Shown: in pieces, positions 1 to 15,500 of the stretch | Layout of the letters: every line of letters begins with the position of its first letter | Numbering within the stretch: the stretch's first letter is position 1 | NCBI RefSeq assembly: GCF_964355755.1 | Contig: NC_092671.1 | Location: 26,842,070 to 26,906,069 of the forward strand | From: Antedon mediterranea | Lineage: Eukaryota > Echinodermata > Crinoidea > Comatulida > Antedonidae | Reading direction: 5' to 3' | DNA length: 64,000 nt | Translations under genes and position numbers: made by a program | The notes under the pieces: generated by a model | Database searches by the model: none | What the model was told of the DNA's origin: nothing | The model's input: only the letters and a program-made list of their open reading frames with translations

Positions 1-265
1 TTCTTGTCAGTATCTTGTTCACCCGACATTGGTCATGAGCAGCTAATGATTAAGGTATGAACAAGGCGGTTCCACAGCCAAGAATGTAATATAGCTGAAG
101 GAAAAAAGAAAACCTTGGCTCCCACTAGGACACAATGCAAGAACTAAGACCAACGTAAGTAAACTTGACCAGTCACAACGCGATGGATCCATCAACAAAA
201 TCTACTAATAATTACTCTCTATACTATGGAACATTAAAGTGATGAAATAAAAACATATAATTTAC
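1..265. other. Intron sequence beyond last visible exon
   Basis: I see no exon or recognisable repeat here. It should be the 5' part of the intron that follows the exon at 266-523. Confidence 0.5.
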
Positions 266-523
266 ATGTAGATCCACTAAGAGGAGATGAAGCTACAATA
301 TTTCCATTGTACTTTGCATCCAAAGTTATTGTATAATCTGTATCTTCTTGTAGACCTGTAAGTTGAAAGCTTCGGGTTGTAGATTCGAATGTTGATTGGC
401 CAACTTGCGGAGAATATCTAAGCGTGTAGTCGTCCACAGATGCTGGTGTATTGTCAGGACTCCATGTAAATGAAAGGCTAGTGTCTCCAGCTTTCACTAA
501 TACCAAGCCAAAGTTCATTGATT
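266..523 (-). CDS. FN3 exon, last exon visible
   Basis: 258 nt, phase 1-1, donor ACAT|GTAAAT. SLSFTWSPDNTPASVDDYTL and LQEDTDYTITLDA. Because the exon ends in a donor and not a stop, the gene continues below position 1. Confidence 0.78.
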
Positions 524-3500
524 CTAAATCAAAACAGATAATAGATAAAAATAATCATGTCTTTCTTAGTAAAGCAATAATCTTCATTTAGGATACCCCA
601 TATTCAGGGACATGCCACATTTGTGGATTTTGTTGGGTCACAAAGTTGTCAACCTAATAGCGGTTCTACTTTAGTATAGCAATAAACATCTCTTATTATT
701 TGAAATTATAATAATAATGTTGAATGATGTTCGAAAGGAACCCAGTCTTATAAGCTACAGCATTGAAATAGATATACATAAATTGTCACTGCCATGTGCT
801 TTACCTGTTGTTTCTGTGACAGTCAATTCACCAGATTTTTCTGTGGTTGTCCCTTCTCTGGCCGTAACTAGTGTAATTGTGTACTCCTCGCTAGAAATCA
901 ATCCGGACAATTCAACATTACGAATGTCTTTTAACACGAACACAGAAGAGCTAGGCTGACCATTACCAGCCGTGTATGAAACAATGAAACCATCATAGTT
1001 ATCATTTGTAGGGTCATTCCATGATACTTGAATGGATGCAGGGTTTTGCGAGACAGCAGACAGGCCTATGGGTTCCGCGATGCTACAATCAAGTTCTGTC
1101 AAAAAAAATAAACAGTTCATTCATTATAGGTTTGATAGAAATAGAGTTTTTATCAGATAACATGCATCCCTTAAAACCACTACTATGCTTGTAGGTTGTC
1201 AAGTTTATCATTATAATTTGTTAACATTAATACTTTCGTTTCTAGGTGGCAATTAGTCTTAATTGATTCATAAGCACCACCTATGTTCTCTCAAGCTAAA
1301 GTTTCTAATTGGAGACTTTGTGAAGAATTGGCCATTTTCATAGGCTGTCATGAGCCATAATCCTCAGACTTCATCACCAGAAATAATCTTCTACTTTCCC
1401 AGGTTGTGTTTAACAAAATAACCTGATAAAATCTTACTTGTTCTTATGATAAGAGTTTTCTTATCACTCAGCTTTCTGCCCTGTGTTCCTGTATATGCTG
1501 CAACACTGATAGTGTACTCTGTATCTGGGTTTAGGTTTTCCAGTGTGTAGGAAGAAGAAGATGCAGAAACTTCAATTGGAGACTGAGGTCCATCAGCAGG
1601 TCGATAACAAATCTAAAAAAAAAGGTTAAATACTTGTAAATCATCAAATAGAACGAAACAACAGATTCTGAACTTGTCTTTCATCTCTTAAATTATTATA
1701 TTTTTCAGTAGAGATTCTGGTATTTAACTGCAAAGTATTTGCATTTTAAAGTGTTATTCTTAGTATTTCTCATTAATAGAAAATCAGCAGTTTATGTTCT
1801 AATACTAATTACTATAGGAAAATTTGAAGGGAAAAATCTGTGAGATTAAGACACGTAATTGATGGTCTATGCACTGCTATAAAGCATAAGAAAGTATAGT
1901 ATAAAAGTAGATTTGAATACCTACCTCATAGCCATCAAAGTTACCAGAGGCTGGTGACCAGTTAATGGTAAGATCTATTTCAGCACATCCACTCTCCATT
2001 CCAAAAGTAACATCACCTGGTGAATTAGGTCCTACAATTGAAAACATAATTAATTATAGTTTGTTTCTTCTCATCCAAGAACATGATTCTGAAATCAAAA
2101 TTATTGAAAATGCAGAAAGCAGACAAACTTTCCTCAAACCAGAATGTGTATGGTCCTAACAATTACTTATTCAATAAAGATTTTGGTGAGCTTGGTTTGG
2201 TAAAATTTTTATTTATTTATTTTTATTTTATGTCTTTAGGCAATGTGGCCAAGGATTACCAATAGTGAATTAATCACTGTCCTATCAGATAGGTGGTAAT
2301 CCCCCTGATACAGGGGCTATTGTGTGAACCAGTTCACCGGGGTAACCCCCTACTCTTTTTCGAATAATGAACTGGGTTCTTTAAAGTACACACAGGTTAT
2401 AACTGTGTACACTGGACCTACGGTTTATAGTCCTTATCCGAGAAGACTTGTTCCACCACCAGAACTAGGAGCGAGTCGGCCTCGAACCCTTGCCGATGTT
2501 GTTATTGGCTCTTTAGGTACGGTAAACGGCGCCCCTGCCTTAACCGCTCGGCCATATGACATCAAGTTCACCTTTGACTCTGGAATAAGGGGGAAACTTG
2601 GCACTCTTTACTTCCTACAATCACCAACAATTAAGCTTGTTTTATTTGCCAGCCATATTGTGTATGATATTGTTTGGTATCTCACTCACTTTCCCTAATT
2701 TGGTAAATAACAGTGCTGACTTACGTGTACGTTGGAATTCGCTGTCAAGAATCATAGATGAATCCTCATCAGAAAGGTTAATCTCATACTGTGTTCCTTC
2801 AGTTAATTGAGTAAATATATACTCAGATTCAGCGTCATAAGCAATGACTACTGCATCAACTTCAGTGTTATCTGAATTGTAAATATCCACTCTGTAGCTG
2901 CCGGATGTCTTACTGGACAATTTCTGCCAGTAAACTACAATACTGTCTGTGGTAACCGTACCAATGCTAAGTGTTCCTTCAACGGCATCCGCTGTAAATG
3001 AATAAAAGAATACTTTTACAAAATTTGATTAATTTATTCCATGAAATGTATGAAATAAGATAAAAATGGAACACAAGTATGTTTGCACTACATCAATCAA
3101 AAAACAATAGTTGGTGATGAATGTTTGTGATTGGTCAAATCCCAAACACTCCTATTGGTGGATCTACTTATTGTATTATAACTACCTGTCGTAAATGTGT
3201 TTGAAACTGGATCACTCATAGCATTACCACTAGCACTTTGAACTGTGATAGTGTACATAGTAGAAGGTCTAAGGCCAGTGATGTCTAAGGTCGGACATCC
3301 ATCATTTGCTAGAACTATGATTTCATCTATCGGAGTTCCTGCTCCTGCACCCATCGCTGATTCCGATACTTGAACCTGGAAGTTGTCTAGAGTTCCCATT
3401 TCTGGTGCTGTGATTTCTACAGTTGCAGATGTTGGCGATACAATCAAAATATTGTTTATATTTGGGGATTCAGGAGCTGTATTAAACAAAAAAAAAACTT

Positions 3501-6500
3501 TAGGATCAAATAGACAATACATAGTATCTCAAAAGACTAGTCATTGACCTAGCCTCTTGTTGAAAGTAGGTGTGTTATAAACAAATAATGACGGTTTTAT
3601 ATTTGTGCAATGGTACAAATAATTTCACTCAGAGAAATTTTCTCTTTTCATATGTAATAATTTGTACCATTGCACATATAAACATTCATAAATTGTATAC
3701 TATATTTAATAGCTATCTTTCAAACATGGTTTGAGGGGCAAACTTACGTAAAGTGTAGGTTGTTTTAGCAATAAGTACCCGTGTTTGATCCGCAGCAACT
3801 GTGTTTAGAATAAACTGATACGTTGTACCGACCGTAAGACCTGTGAAGTCTTTTGTTTCGGTTGTCAATAAAACAGAATTGACTCCATCAACTGCTGGCT
3901 CAATAAGCAGTTCATATTGTGCATCTGGTATGTTTGTCCATGTTACTCTTAATGAAGTAGCTGAGAGTTCAGTCACTGTCAAGACAAGCTCATCTAATAA
4001 AAAAAATAAATATAATAGTTATTTGTTTGAAAAGTAAATTTTAGAATATAATAAAATAATAATTAGAATAGTCAATTATCAGTATTGTATGTAGAATTTG
4101 CCCAGTATCACAACGCCTGTATCATATACATAAACGTAAACCTGACCTTTCATATATATATAAACAAATTGTAATATTACCAGTTGTAACAGATATAGAC
4201 GTTTCTTCACTCTCCTTCAAAAAACCAGATATTTCAACATAAGTTTTAAATGTGAAAGTGTACTCTGTATTGCTGATCAAGTCTTGCAGAGAAAGTGTGT
4301 TATCGGATGATGGGAGCTGTAGGGTTACAGCAGGGCCTGATGCAGTGGTATACTCAACATCATAGCCATCAAATGATCCAGTTGGAGTTGACCAAGATAG
4401 AGCAATCTGAGACTGACTCTTGTCTGCTTCCGTTAGGTCAGTTACTGCAGATGGGTCTGAAAAAGAAAACAAGGATTATTTAAGTATTTTTAATAATTAA
4501 TTTTCCAAAAAATACCCGGCAGCCAAAATACATAATCGAATGACGTGATGCTATAACTGCTACTGGTCATATCTTAAAAACAGATTCATCTATGGAGAAA
4601 CACAAGAACATTACACACTAGGCAGCTTTGATTTTTAATGATTTAGAACAGGAACAAGCTATATCATGTCATAGTACATTGTGCACATGTGTGGACATTG
4701 GGATGTGCTCTCTCACTTAAATTGCGACACAGTTTTGACACATTTCAGATGATGAGCAATGTTTTTGGTGATTACAATTGGCCTTAATACCTAATTGACA
4801 CACAAAACAAAGAAGAATTTGATTCAAGAAAACCGATCTAATCTCTGGGCTATTCCCAGTGTATCATTTTTACAAACACATTTTAAATGCACAATCTGTA
4901 GCATATAGAATCTTTCTTGTAACGATTCGAAACTTACTTGTAATGGTAGGTTGTTCACTTTCTTCATTTGATCCAATTGCTCCGACATAGACCCTATAGT
5001 ACGTGGCAGGCAACAGATCAGTAAACTGATAGGTCAACTGGCTACTCTGCAAAGCTGTTTCTGCTGCAACAGTTCCATTTTCTAAAATCAATCTAACGGT
5101 AAATGATGTGACATCGGGTTCAAAGGATTCTGTCCATCGTATGTCGATGGTCGTGGATGTTGTACTGTCAATGGTAAGAATTGCTCCAACTGGTAATTCT
5201 GTAGTAAAGAGATAAACAACGTTATGTTTCTGTAGATAGTACTGTAATAACTTTATTACAAGCTTTATAGTGACAGGTTTCTTACACTTTCTTAAACGTT
5301 AATTTACATAACTTTTTTCTTTATCATATATCATGACTTTTAAAACATTTAGAAGGAAAAAATTGTATAAATTGTGTCTAATAAAAAAGCAAATTTCCTT
5401 CATCTTATTTATATTTCTCTCCATAATTTTTTCAAATTCTCCAAAACATTCCAAGCATGAAAAATAAAATGTCCATATCTATGTGACTCGGCATAGTTTA
5501 AAATATCTTACTGGTCAAAACTGATTCTGTAACAGCTTCTGCTAATACACGTGAGTCTCCATCCCCTACATACGTCTGGATGTTTACATCATAGTTAGTA
5601 TCAGAATCCAAATCTGATATTTCAACCTGTTTGGACAAAAATAAATAACGTTCTCTTTCCTATTGATAATTTCTTCAAAATTAATAATCACAAAGTATTA
5701 ATATAAAGTTGAATATAAATACTGTACCTTTGCACAGGATAAATATTTTACAATTAAAAATAAGCACTTTATTTCTTTTATTTCTTTTCTATACATTATA
5801 ATTTAAAATACCCTTCAGGGATCATATTCAAATTTTAAGTAAGTAATTGCATAAACAGTGACAATGTAGTAATCTGAAATAGAATTATCTTGACATTTAT
5901 GTCCTTATACAATCATTAAAAACTAGAAATTATTGAGCGAGCAGATCTATAACATAGTTTTGATGACACAGGACCTTAAAGACAAACATGAATGTCTATA
6001 TTATAACGTTTCTTATTGGACAAAAGAACTCCCATGAACTATGCAGTGTACAATCATCATCTGCAATAATTGATTTCACTCTCAAAGAGTGAAAGCAGTT
6101 AACTTTGCCTAGGTTGTCTTAGATCAACGTTTTTTAGACAAACAATGAGCTTTCGGATCTGACAAGCAATGAAGCATGTTGGAAGGTTAATTGCTGAGAA
6201 GAGTACTATGTAGCAAAAAAAAACTTACTTCCAGAGTGTCAGTAGCATCAACAGTTATGGGAGAAACTGGGTTGCCTGTATTAGGGGTGTATGTTACTAT
6301 AAAACCAGCATAGGCACCATCTAGAGGAGTCTCCCAACCTACAGTAATCGATGAGGTTGTTGAAGAACTTGTAATACTGGTCGGAGTCAGAGGCACTAAA
6401 ATGATCAATAACAATATAATTATTAAAAATTAAAAAATAATTGCTCATAACGTTCTACCATACTTGCAGAGACATAATTTGGACATTTAATTTAATATTT

Positions 6501-9500
6501 TATACATTTTAAAAGACACTTTTTGATACTGAAACATATGTGTGAAATTATGATTTATCCGAAAAGAAAAAAACCCACATTTTTGCACACACAATTCTGT
6601 TCTAACATACTGTAGCTAGATGGCTATAGAGATACATAAACGATGCCCAGAGTTTATGGTGCAAGTACCGACTGTGCAGTTTAGAAGGAGGTAGAGGAAA
6701 AAGTTTTGAGCTAGTATGTTTATAAAATAATTTCCCCTGGCTTCTTGAATGGTGTGTTTTGAACTACTAAACCACAAAAAAAGCATACTTTTTTACAACC
6801 AGATATTTCATATAGTGTATAGCATGATGATGAAAAAAAACTGAGAAAGTATTTACAAACACATTTAATTTAATTAATTTTTTTTTTATTTTTGATTTGC
6901 ATTGCGCATTCCTTGTGTCCTTAGGCAAGACACTTTACTTACAGTTGCCTCTCTCTACCCAGGTGTACAAATGAGTATTTGGTTAGGTCAAAAGTGTGCA
7001 AATGGGTACCTGGTAAGGTCAGAACAGGTGTACAAATGGGTACCTGGTAAGGTACCCCAACTGTGCTGATTACTATCTGCATTATGGAAGTATTTTTCCA
7101 AAATGTGTTTGATTAATAACTGGTGTAATAATGTGAAGCGCTTAATAACATTAAGCTCAATATAAAAACAATGTATAATCAATTAAATGAATTTCTCACC
7201 TGTGATTTGTTCTACAGTGAAAACCATTGACGACGGAGAAGCCAGTACTTCAAAGGAATATAAAAAGCCTGGGCGTAGATTGTCAAACTCATAATTTAAC
7301 ATATCTACAACAGTAACAGTTTCCGTCAATCCCGATGCCACGTTGGTTGCAGTTATTGTATACTCAGTTGCTGATATGTTGTTCCACACTATCTCAGTGG
7401 AAGATTCACTAAATGAACTGACATAGCCTGCAAAGCCATTTACCACATCTGAAAAAAAAATTGATATTGATATATTATGAGAGACCATTTACAATTTTAT
7501 TTGTTATACAAATGTCTGCTATTACACGTATCCAAACACATGGGGTATCAAAGTGACTGGAATTAAAGATCCGAGACAGGTAGGGTATGCACACAAGATG
7601 GTTATTTTATGTATAATTTATATATAGATATATGAAAATTATATATACATACCTGTGTACATAAATACTTGTTCTGTACGACTTAACACTCTAAGTGAAT
7701 CCGAACCTGCGTATGTGTTGACCTGAACAAAATACTGCACACCATTTCCCAGACCTTGTAAGATTACTGGGAACTGAACAGTCTTTGCAAAGGTTGTGGG
7801 AGAAGGTGTAATTCCAAGGAGGTCTGCATCAGCTGGTTGATCCAATGCAAAGTAACTCAGTTGATAGCCATCAAAATCTCCTTCAGCAGGCGGTGACCAT
7901 TCAATTGCCAATGAAGAGCTTGTAGTAGCTGTGATTCGTAAATTAGTCACAACATCCGGCGCTGATGAGAAAAAGTTGAAAAGAAGTTGTAAAGTAGTAT
8001 TTTTGATTTGAATGATAATTTGAATGCAAATAGTTTCTTTCGATCCAATTTTTGGTCTATGTAAATGACTATTATGTGTTAAAATAGCATATTCAACAAA
8101 AACAATTTTTAAAATGATTTCTTCAGGGGGAAAATATATCTTCAAAGCATCACGATAGTGCATACAGTTCAAAATTTAGTTTGATAAGTGTAGACAGAGC
8201 TTTAAATAGGCCTTTTTTAATTAACTAAAAGTGAAAAATGCAATTTAATTAACAAAATACACAATGCACATTGGCATGTGCCTGGCATACCCATTGATTA
8301 CTACAGCTGCTAAGATTTACAAAATGGTACCCTCTGTTTAAATGTATTTTAAAAATGTTAGTGTCCCTAATAATTTGGCAATGCTTTTATAAAGTTTCCA
8401 GATATTTCATTTCAAGTTGTTGACCTCTGGATATTATAAGTAATTTTTTTAAAGATAATATTAGGAGTTTACTTGTGTAGACAAACGCTGCATCTTCCTG
8501 ATTAAATTCACCACTTCCGTCAGTTTGCCATGACAGAGAGTAGAGCGTTCCTGGAGTCAGATCCGTCAATATGTTTTGTCCAGAACTTACAGTTCCTGAT
8601 AAGATAAATAAGATTTATAACAGATGCAATTTTAAAATACTGTATATAACCAAATATAATCCCACCCCAAATTAAGCTAAATTTGGACATAAAACTTGGG
8701 TAAATCAACTGTTAATGCAATAAAAGTACAATCACACCCACTAGTTTTCGTCAAATTTTCGTAGCAAGGCCCACAGGGTACACATAAACAGTAAACAATA
8801 TTAATTGGTTTATTAATACTATGACATATGCATCAAAATGTGAGGAAATCTGTGGTAAGAGGAGCTCCAAGAAATAAAAAAGTGTTGACTGATGTCTTCT
8901 CAACTACCAGTTTCAAAGGTTAATTTTATTCTAATGCAATAGATATAATTGTTATTCACAATTATATAATATTTAATTTTTGGCTTGTTGATATTAATTA
9001 AGAAGAACAGTTTATATTAAAACAATAAAGCATTCGTCTGCAAAATATTTTAGTAAATGAATGTTTCTCACCAGGAAAACTAAAAGGAGATGCAGGGTTG
9101 CCATCATTAGGTGTATAGACAAGTTGATAGTTGTTGGTGTTCCCTTCACTAGGCTCATACATATAGGTTAAGGATGTATTGGTGAAAGAGACTACATTGA
9201 TGAGAGAAGCAACTGTAAAATAATAAATTTGTTATTGTTTAATTTTCTTTTCTCTATTGTTATTTTGTCTTATATTATATACTCTCACAAATACAATAAA
9301 AACCTTATGTAATCAAATTACAAGATTCTACAAATGTTGTTTTATATTCTGTAAATCCTGAAAATACTAAGACCTGCCAAAAACCCGATTCTGTGGAAAA
9401 TAAATCTCCATTTCCTATTGATCTAATGTGGGGTTTCCTTGATTTTACTGATTCTATTTCATGTCATGTTTTTCTCTCTCTAATTAGAAGATACTCTAAT

Positions 9501-12500
9501 CTATGAATACATTTTATTCACTTTGTCTTCAATCATGTATACATATATTTTGTGTCCTGATTACAATTTAAAGTAGAGTGCAGAAAACAATTTTCAATCT
9601 GGATTTTTTTTTTGTATCTTGCATCGTCATGGGTTGTACTGGAAAGTTCCTGATTTTAAAAATCTGTAGCCTTTTTTACAATTGTTATGACCCAGGGGTT
9701 GGCAGGTGTCAACACACTTTTGAGTAAAAAAAGTTAAAGGTTATTCTGGCCCTCAAACATAACTTGAATTACGATAATATTAAACAAATGTAAAGTTACT
9801 TGTAGTTTCTTGTATAGAGGCAGGTTCGCTGTCAATGGCTACATCATTAAATAAAACTTGTGATACTATCGTAATGTCATATATAGTTTCAGCAGTAAGA
9901 AGTGAAAATGTTTGAGTGCTAAGGCCAAAGTTCACTTGAAGTTCCATAGTCTCTGGTGATCCAGTCACTTTATAGGTTATCAAGTACCTATCTACATTGC
10001 CTTCTGGAGCTATCCACTGAAGGTCTACTGTTGTGGATGTGATTGCAATGGATTCAAAACTTGTAACAGAATTTGGCTCTGAAATAACAAAATAAATGAA
10101 TAAAAATAATGAATTTAAAAATATTATAATTGTTTTTACCTGCATGAGCATTCACTTTTTGCACAATTGCAGCCTTTTTCTAGTATAAGCAATTAAATTC
10201 TTTATTCACAAAAGGCAAAAGGGAGCATTACAGAAGTAGTTTCTCTATTTACCACTTATGTAAAACAACTGCATAGCAATGATATTATTACAATTAATCA
10301 AATGAACATATCGTATACAGAAATAATAGTTTTTTTTTTATTAGTTTTTGATTGAGAATTTTTAATATCTAATGACAAGTTGTTGAGCCGGTGTAAGAAT
10401 TAAAATTTAACTTAACCAGCCATGATACAGGCTTTTGAAACTGACAAGCATGAAATAAGATATTTATATATACTTACGTGTACAAGCCTCAATATTGGTT
10501 TCAATTGACGTTCCTGTGATTGTTAATGCTATATCATAACACAAACCACTATCAAGACCTGTTAACATTGCTTCTGTTGTTTCACCTAAAATTATAAAAA
10601 CAAGAAAGAAGTGAGATTTCCATGACCTTTCTAGTAAAAATTCCTTGACTTTTCCATGACTTTTACATGTGTTTAAGATGTCATAGTAAACCAGAGTGAA
10701 TCTTTTGGAAGAGTAAAGGTACATTTCAGTGTCTCAAGGACGGCTGAAAATAAGACGACCTCAAAGCCATTACATTCAGGCAAGGGTAGATGATCAAGAT
10801 CTTGGATGCGTCTGCAGATTGATAGAAAAGCTACAGAAACTATAGTTGGTAAATGTTTTTTTTTTTTTTTTTTTAAATATGCATTGACAATGTGATTGAA
10901 ATAAAAATTTTGATGTACAAAATTATGGCTATTCATGATAAAATATCCCTAATTTTGTAATTCAAATTTGTGAGCTTAGGAATTTAGGCTACTGGTTCTA
11001 GACACAGGATAGAGTAGGAGCTAGAATAGGATTCCTGCACATGTATGGAATTCAAGGCAATTAACCTACCAATATTAACAGTTACTTCTTGGGCAACAAC
11101 ATTATTTATGGCAGCATTAACAACATAAGAAGTAGCTGAGTTATCATCAGTTGATCCCCACACGATAGTTATAGAATTGCTTGTAAAACTCTTCACTTCC
11201 ACCTCTCCTGGATTTAGCATATCTGCATGTAAATAAGAAAGAAAATAAATAAATATTTGGTTTCTTTTTTATATCATATTGATAGATAACCAAGGGTCGG
11301 CAGCTGTAGGCTGGCCGTTCCTTTTCAGGTCAACTTATCAGTTCTAGTATATTTCATAGGGTATCAATGACGTGCAAATCGAAAAGTCCCTAATAACAGC
11401 TGAGTGGACTGAAAGATATTCTTCAGGAATTGAACTTGGGTCAGTATGATAGTCAAGCGTCCAAACCACTCAGTACAACAACTCCACTATTAATATATTT
11501 TGTATACAAGAAAATAAAACAGTTTACTGTACCTGTTGTAAAGCTTTCAATCACAGAGGTACTTCTTGTTACTACATTCAAATCTGTCCCACTGATTACT
11601 ATAACACTCAAGGTATACATTGTGTTTGGGGAAAGTTCACGGATTGTCAACTCTGTTTCTGTTATGGTACCGAGTTCCGTCCTGGCATTGGTATTGTCAG
11701 TGTATGAGACTTCAAAACCTGTATAGTCAGAGTTTTCTGGAAGAGACCATTCTGCCAACACGCTGGTGTGTAGTCCAATGTTTTGAATCATAATAAGTGC
11801 CACAGGAAGTGGTACTAAAATTGAAAATGAAAAAAAAAATTGATTATTACAATATTTATTGATTATTTTCGTTTATGTTATTAGAAGAATCCTGTAATTG
11901 GCAATCTGTTTACTAAAATTAAAATTTGTTTATGGAAGCATCTGGTTGACTACAATAAAGCATTTCATATTAAAAAAGTTTTATTCACATTCATGTGGTA
12001 CTAACATGATGGGAATTTGTACTGGGAAGGTTTAAAACTACTAGAGTGGTCTGGTGTATGGACTGGCATGCGCTCTGTGTAGGTGTTTCTTTTAGTTATC
12101 AAAAAGTAACATGATCAGCCTAATTACCTTAAAACAGGTTTTGGAGAAATATGCTAAGACCCAGTTTAACATGAAGTCATACAATAGAATCAAACAATCG
12201 GCAGTCATTTTACACAACCTTATTGGCCCAGTTTTCATGATGAAAGATCATGAAGATCAAAATTAACATTTGTAATATTGAGACATTTGGAAACACTATT
12301 ATATTCAAGACAACCCTCATAGAACAGGGTGGGTACAATATATAAATAATTAAATATTGAAAAATGAAAACAATGAATAATAAAAAAAAACTCTGTTAAA
12401 TATAATTCAGTGTGAAAATAAGTAAATACAAACATAAACAAATGAATACAATACCTGTTCTGGCCTCAAAGCTGTTTGTATTCAAGACTGTAATGATCAT

Positions 12501-15500
12501 TCTGGCTTTAATAGTGATGACATACAATCTACCTGGTGTTAAATCCTCAAAAGTAAAGGTCTCAGAACCTGCCTGTATATTCTGATATGGAACGTTAGGA
12601 TCATCTGTCAAAACTTGGTAATCTGTGGCGTTTTCGTCGAATCCAAAGTGGTAGGACAGAGATGTAGTGGTCATGCTTAGGAGTTCCACAGATAATGGAT
12701 CCAGTGGCACTTTTAAAAAAGAGAGAAAAATATTAAACTGCTTTTTTTGCAAATTAGAACAAAAAATTACTGCTATATGAAAAAAGAAATGATACAGCCG
12801 ACACTTTTATTTGAAACAAATGAGCAGCAAATATATGTTACAAACCTCTATTCAGGCGACACTTAAATTAGACACTCTGTGTCTCCATATGGGGTTATAA
12901 TGTACACAATAGAATAAAATTAATGGCGAAAAAACAATTTGTTTCTTTTCTGGATTTGGAGTAGACAGTTACACAATGTTTACATTCAATGTTTCCTCTC
13001 ACAGTACTGAAAACATGGAAACTGAAAGAACTCAGCTCAAGTTGTGCAAAATCTTTCACATGGCAACAAAATAACAGTTAAAAATTATTGTTGTTAAACT
13101 ACTGTATGTGGTTGCTACTGGCACTTCAACAGTAATGACCTATACCATTTAACAAATATTTATTAAGCTTGTTTCTTCATGTTTCATTAAGTCCTTGATG
13201 CAATCATATGGACACATTCAAATGTAACATATTTTAAAAGCAAATATTGCCAGCTGAATGATAATGAAAAAGATTAAATATCATAAATAATTACAATTAT
13301 TCAATATTACCTAAGGTAGCTTCTGCTAAAACAGCTTCACTATACAGAGCCCCAGAATTGGAGATTAGCCTCACTTCATAAGTTCGGCCGGGTATAAGAT
13401 TATTTTCTGTGTAGGTGGTTGCAGAACTTTCCAAAGATATAATCTGACTAAATTGCATATTATATCCATTTATCTCTAGACCATACCCCGAGATCACACC
13501 GACTGGTGTATTCCAAGTGATGGTGAAAGCCGTCTTGGTTGTTGTGGTAACAGCAAGTGTGGTTGCTGGAGCAGGTTCTGTAAAATGAAATGGCATTTCA
13601 TGAGCCCAAGCACTGTGCATGAATGTAAACTATAGATTAATATAAAATATACCATTGTGGAAATACAATATCAGTTTAGTCAATATCAATTGTATGACAT
13701 TGTTAAAATTGCCAGATTAGATTTCTCTTATAGAATCCAAAAAGTATTTTAGTAAATTTATTTAAGCTTAGTGGCTATGTTTTGATGCTATTTTAATGGT
13801 AATTACAGGCATTGCTCTATTATGTTATTTAAGAGAGCATTAACTACAAAATGCATGTAGCTAAGGCATGAAGTTTAGGCATACTCGTAAGACCTTGTAA
13901 AAAAACCATAGTGAGGTATTTCCTTGTTTTAATAAAAACACTACTCTGATCAAAGATACTAAATTTATTCTTAGATCGGAGCGGGTGAGGAGACTCAGCA
14001 TAAGGATTGAAGTAACAAGCACATTTAAGTCAAAATTATATTTAGGTGATCATTTAGAATAAAATGATCACCTATTGCTATTGTATGAAATCTTTATTAT
14101 TTTTTCTTTTTATTGTTTCTGTACACTATTTTGTGTAACAATTATCTCAAAGAGTTTAATGTCAATGATTACCAAAATTTCACAATATCTTTCAAATCAT
14201 ATAACTTAATCCTAATAAGCTTTCCAGCGTGATCACTCATCCGTGACATAATTTATAAGTTAGACCATTTGCATGTTTTAAAAAATTACTGCGTAAAAAC
14301 ATGTTTTTGCGTGCACGATACTTAAGAAATGTAAAAATTCGATTTTTTGTACAAATCGCATTCTATTCCCCATCCTTAGTACATTCACCAAATTTGAGTC
14401 TATTCCGTCTTTAAATAACGCTATACGAGCAGGTTAAAAATGACAAAATGCGCACATTAATTGCACAAAAGTGTGAAAAACGGTAAAAAAGAAGGCCTTT
14501 TTTAAAATGAATATAATTCTTCAGAATGGACGGTTACCCCCATTTTTTTTTTAACTGATTATTGAAGCCAATGAGTTGGAGTTATGAATGCATGTACATA
14601 TTAGATGTACAAAATGATAGACATGAATAAAATTGGATTTTTTTCCTTTCATCTTAGACAATATTACATATTCAACAGAGCGCATCTCACTTTATCTGTG
14701 ATCGATTTTCTTTAAATTTTTAATATGTCCTAGCTCAACCAATTATGTTACTCATGAGTTGCCAACATTTTCATTTAGATGATGTCATCATGTCTAAAAA
14801 TTAAAATAACGCTGATTACGTAATTTCACCTACAACGGATATTTGAATACCTTACAGCTTGACCTTGATTTTTATAACTTATTATGAGAGCTGGTAAAAT
14901 GTAGATATGAATTTATTTAAAAATTAGGCCTATCGGATGTTGTAACGTTATCATATGGGCAGTTGAAGTTAAAAAGTAGTTTTTTCATCTCTTTCGTCAA
15001 AGTTATAGAAATTTTAAAGAGCGCGAACCACGCTTCTACGCGCAAAATTTTCCTCCAATTGTTATATTTTATTGCCAAATTCATTATCTTTCGATATTGT
15101 TATCCAAAAGTTTATTTTGATGATGTCATCAGTGACAAAAAATTAGAACATGATGTGTGTCCGTAATTTCACCAATATTACACTGTATATAGATATACAG
15201 TATATACTGTACATAATGTATATGGCATATAATAGCCACAACTCAGCACTATAGGCGTATAATAGGATGGCATACATCAACATTTTCCGATTGTATGTTA
15301 ACATACGTGCATGTTTAAAAAATATCAATGTCAATAAAATTGATCACCTGTAATTCAAATTCAAATTAAATTCTAGTTTCATTTAGTGTTATGGTTGCAT
15401 TTCAGGCGCTATATTGAAATATTACTTTTTATTGTAAACACATTTTTAAATTTCTGTTTGTTCTTTTGTAATTAAAAACATTTAACTGTTCTAATACCTA

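Noticed and set aside
2470-2554. Functional tRNA gene
   Set aside because: The A and B boxes are good, but the acceptor arms do not pair and a SINE body follows.
7967-8172. Upstream extension of the FN3 frame at 7653-7961 as an independent start
   Set aside because: A clear acceptor (TCATCAG) ends the intron at 7962; the upstream codons are intron read-through.
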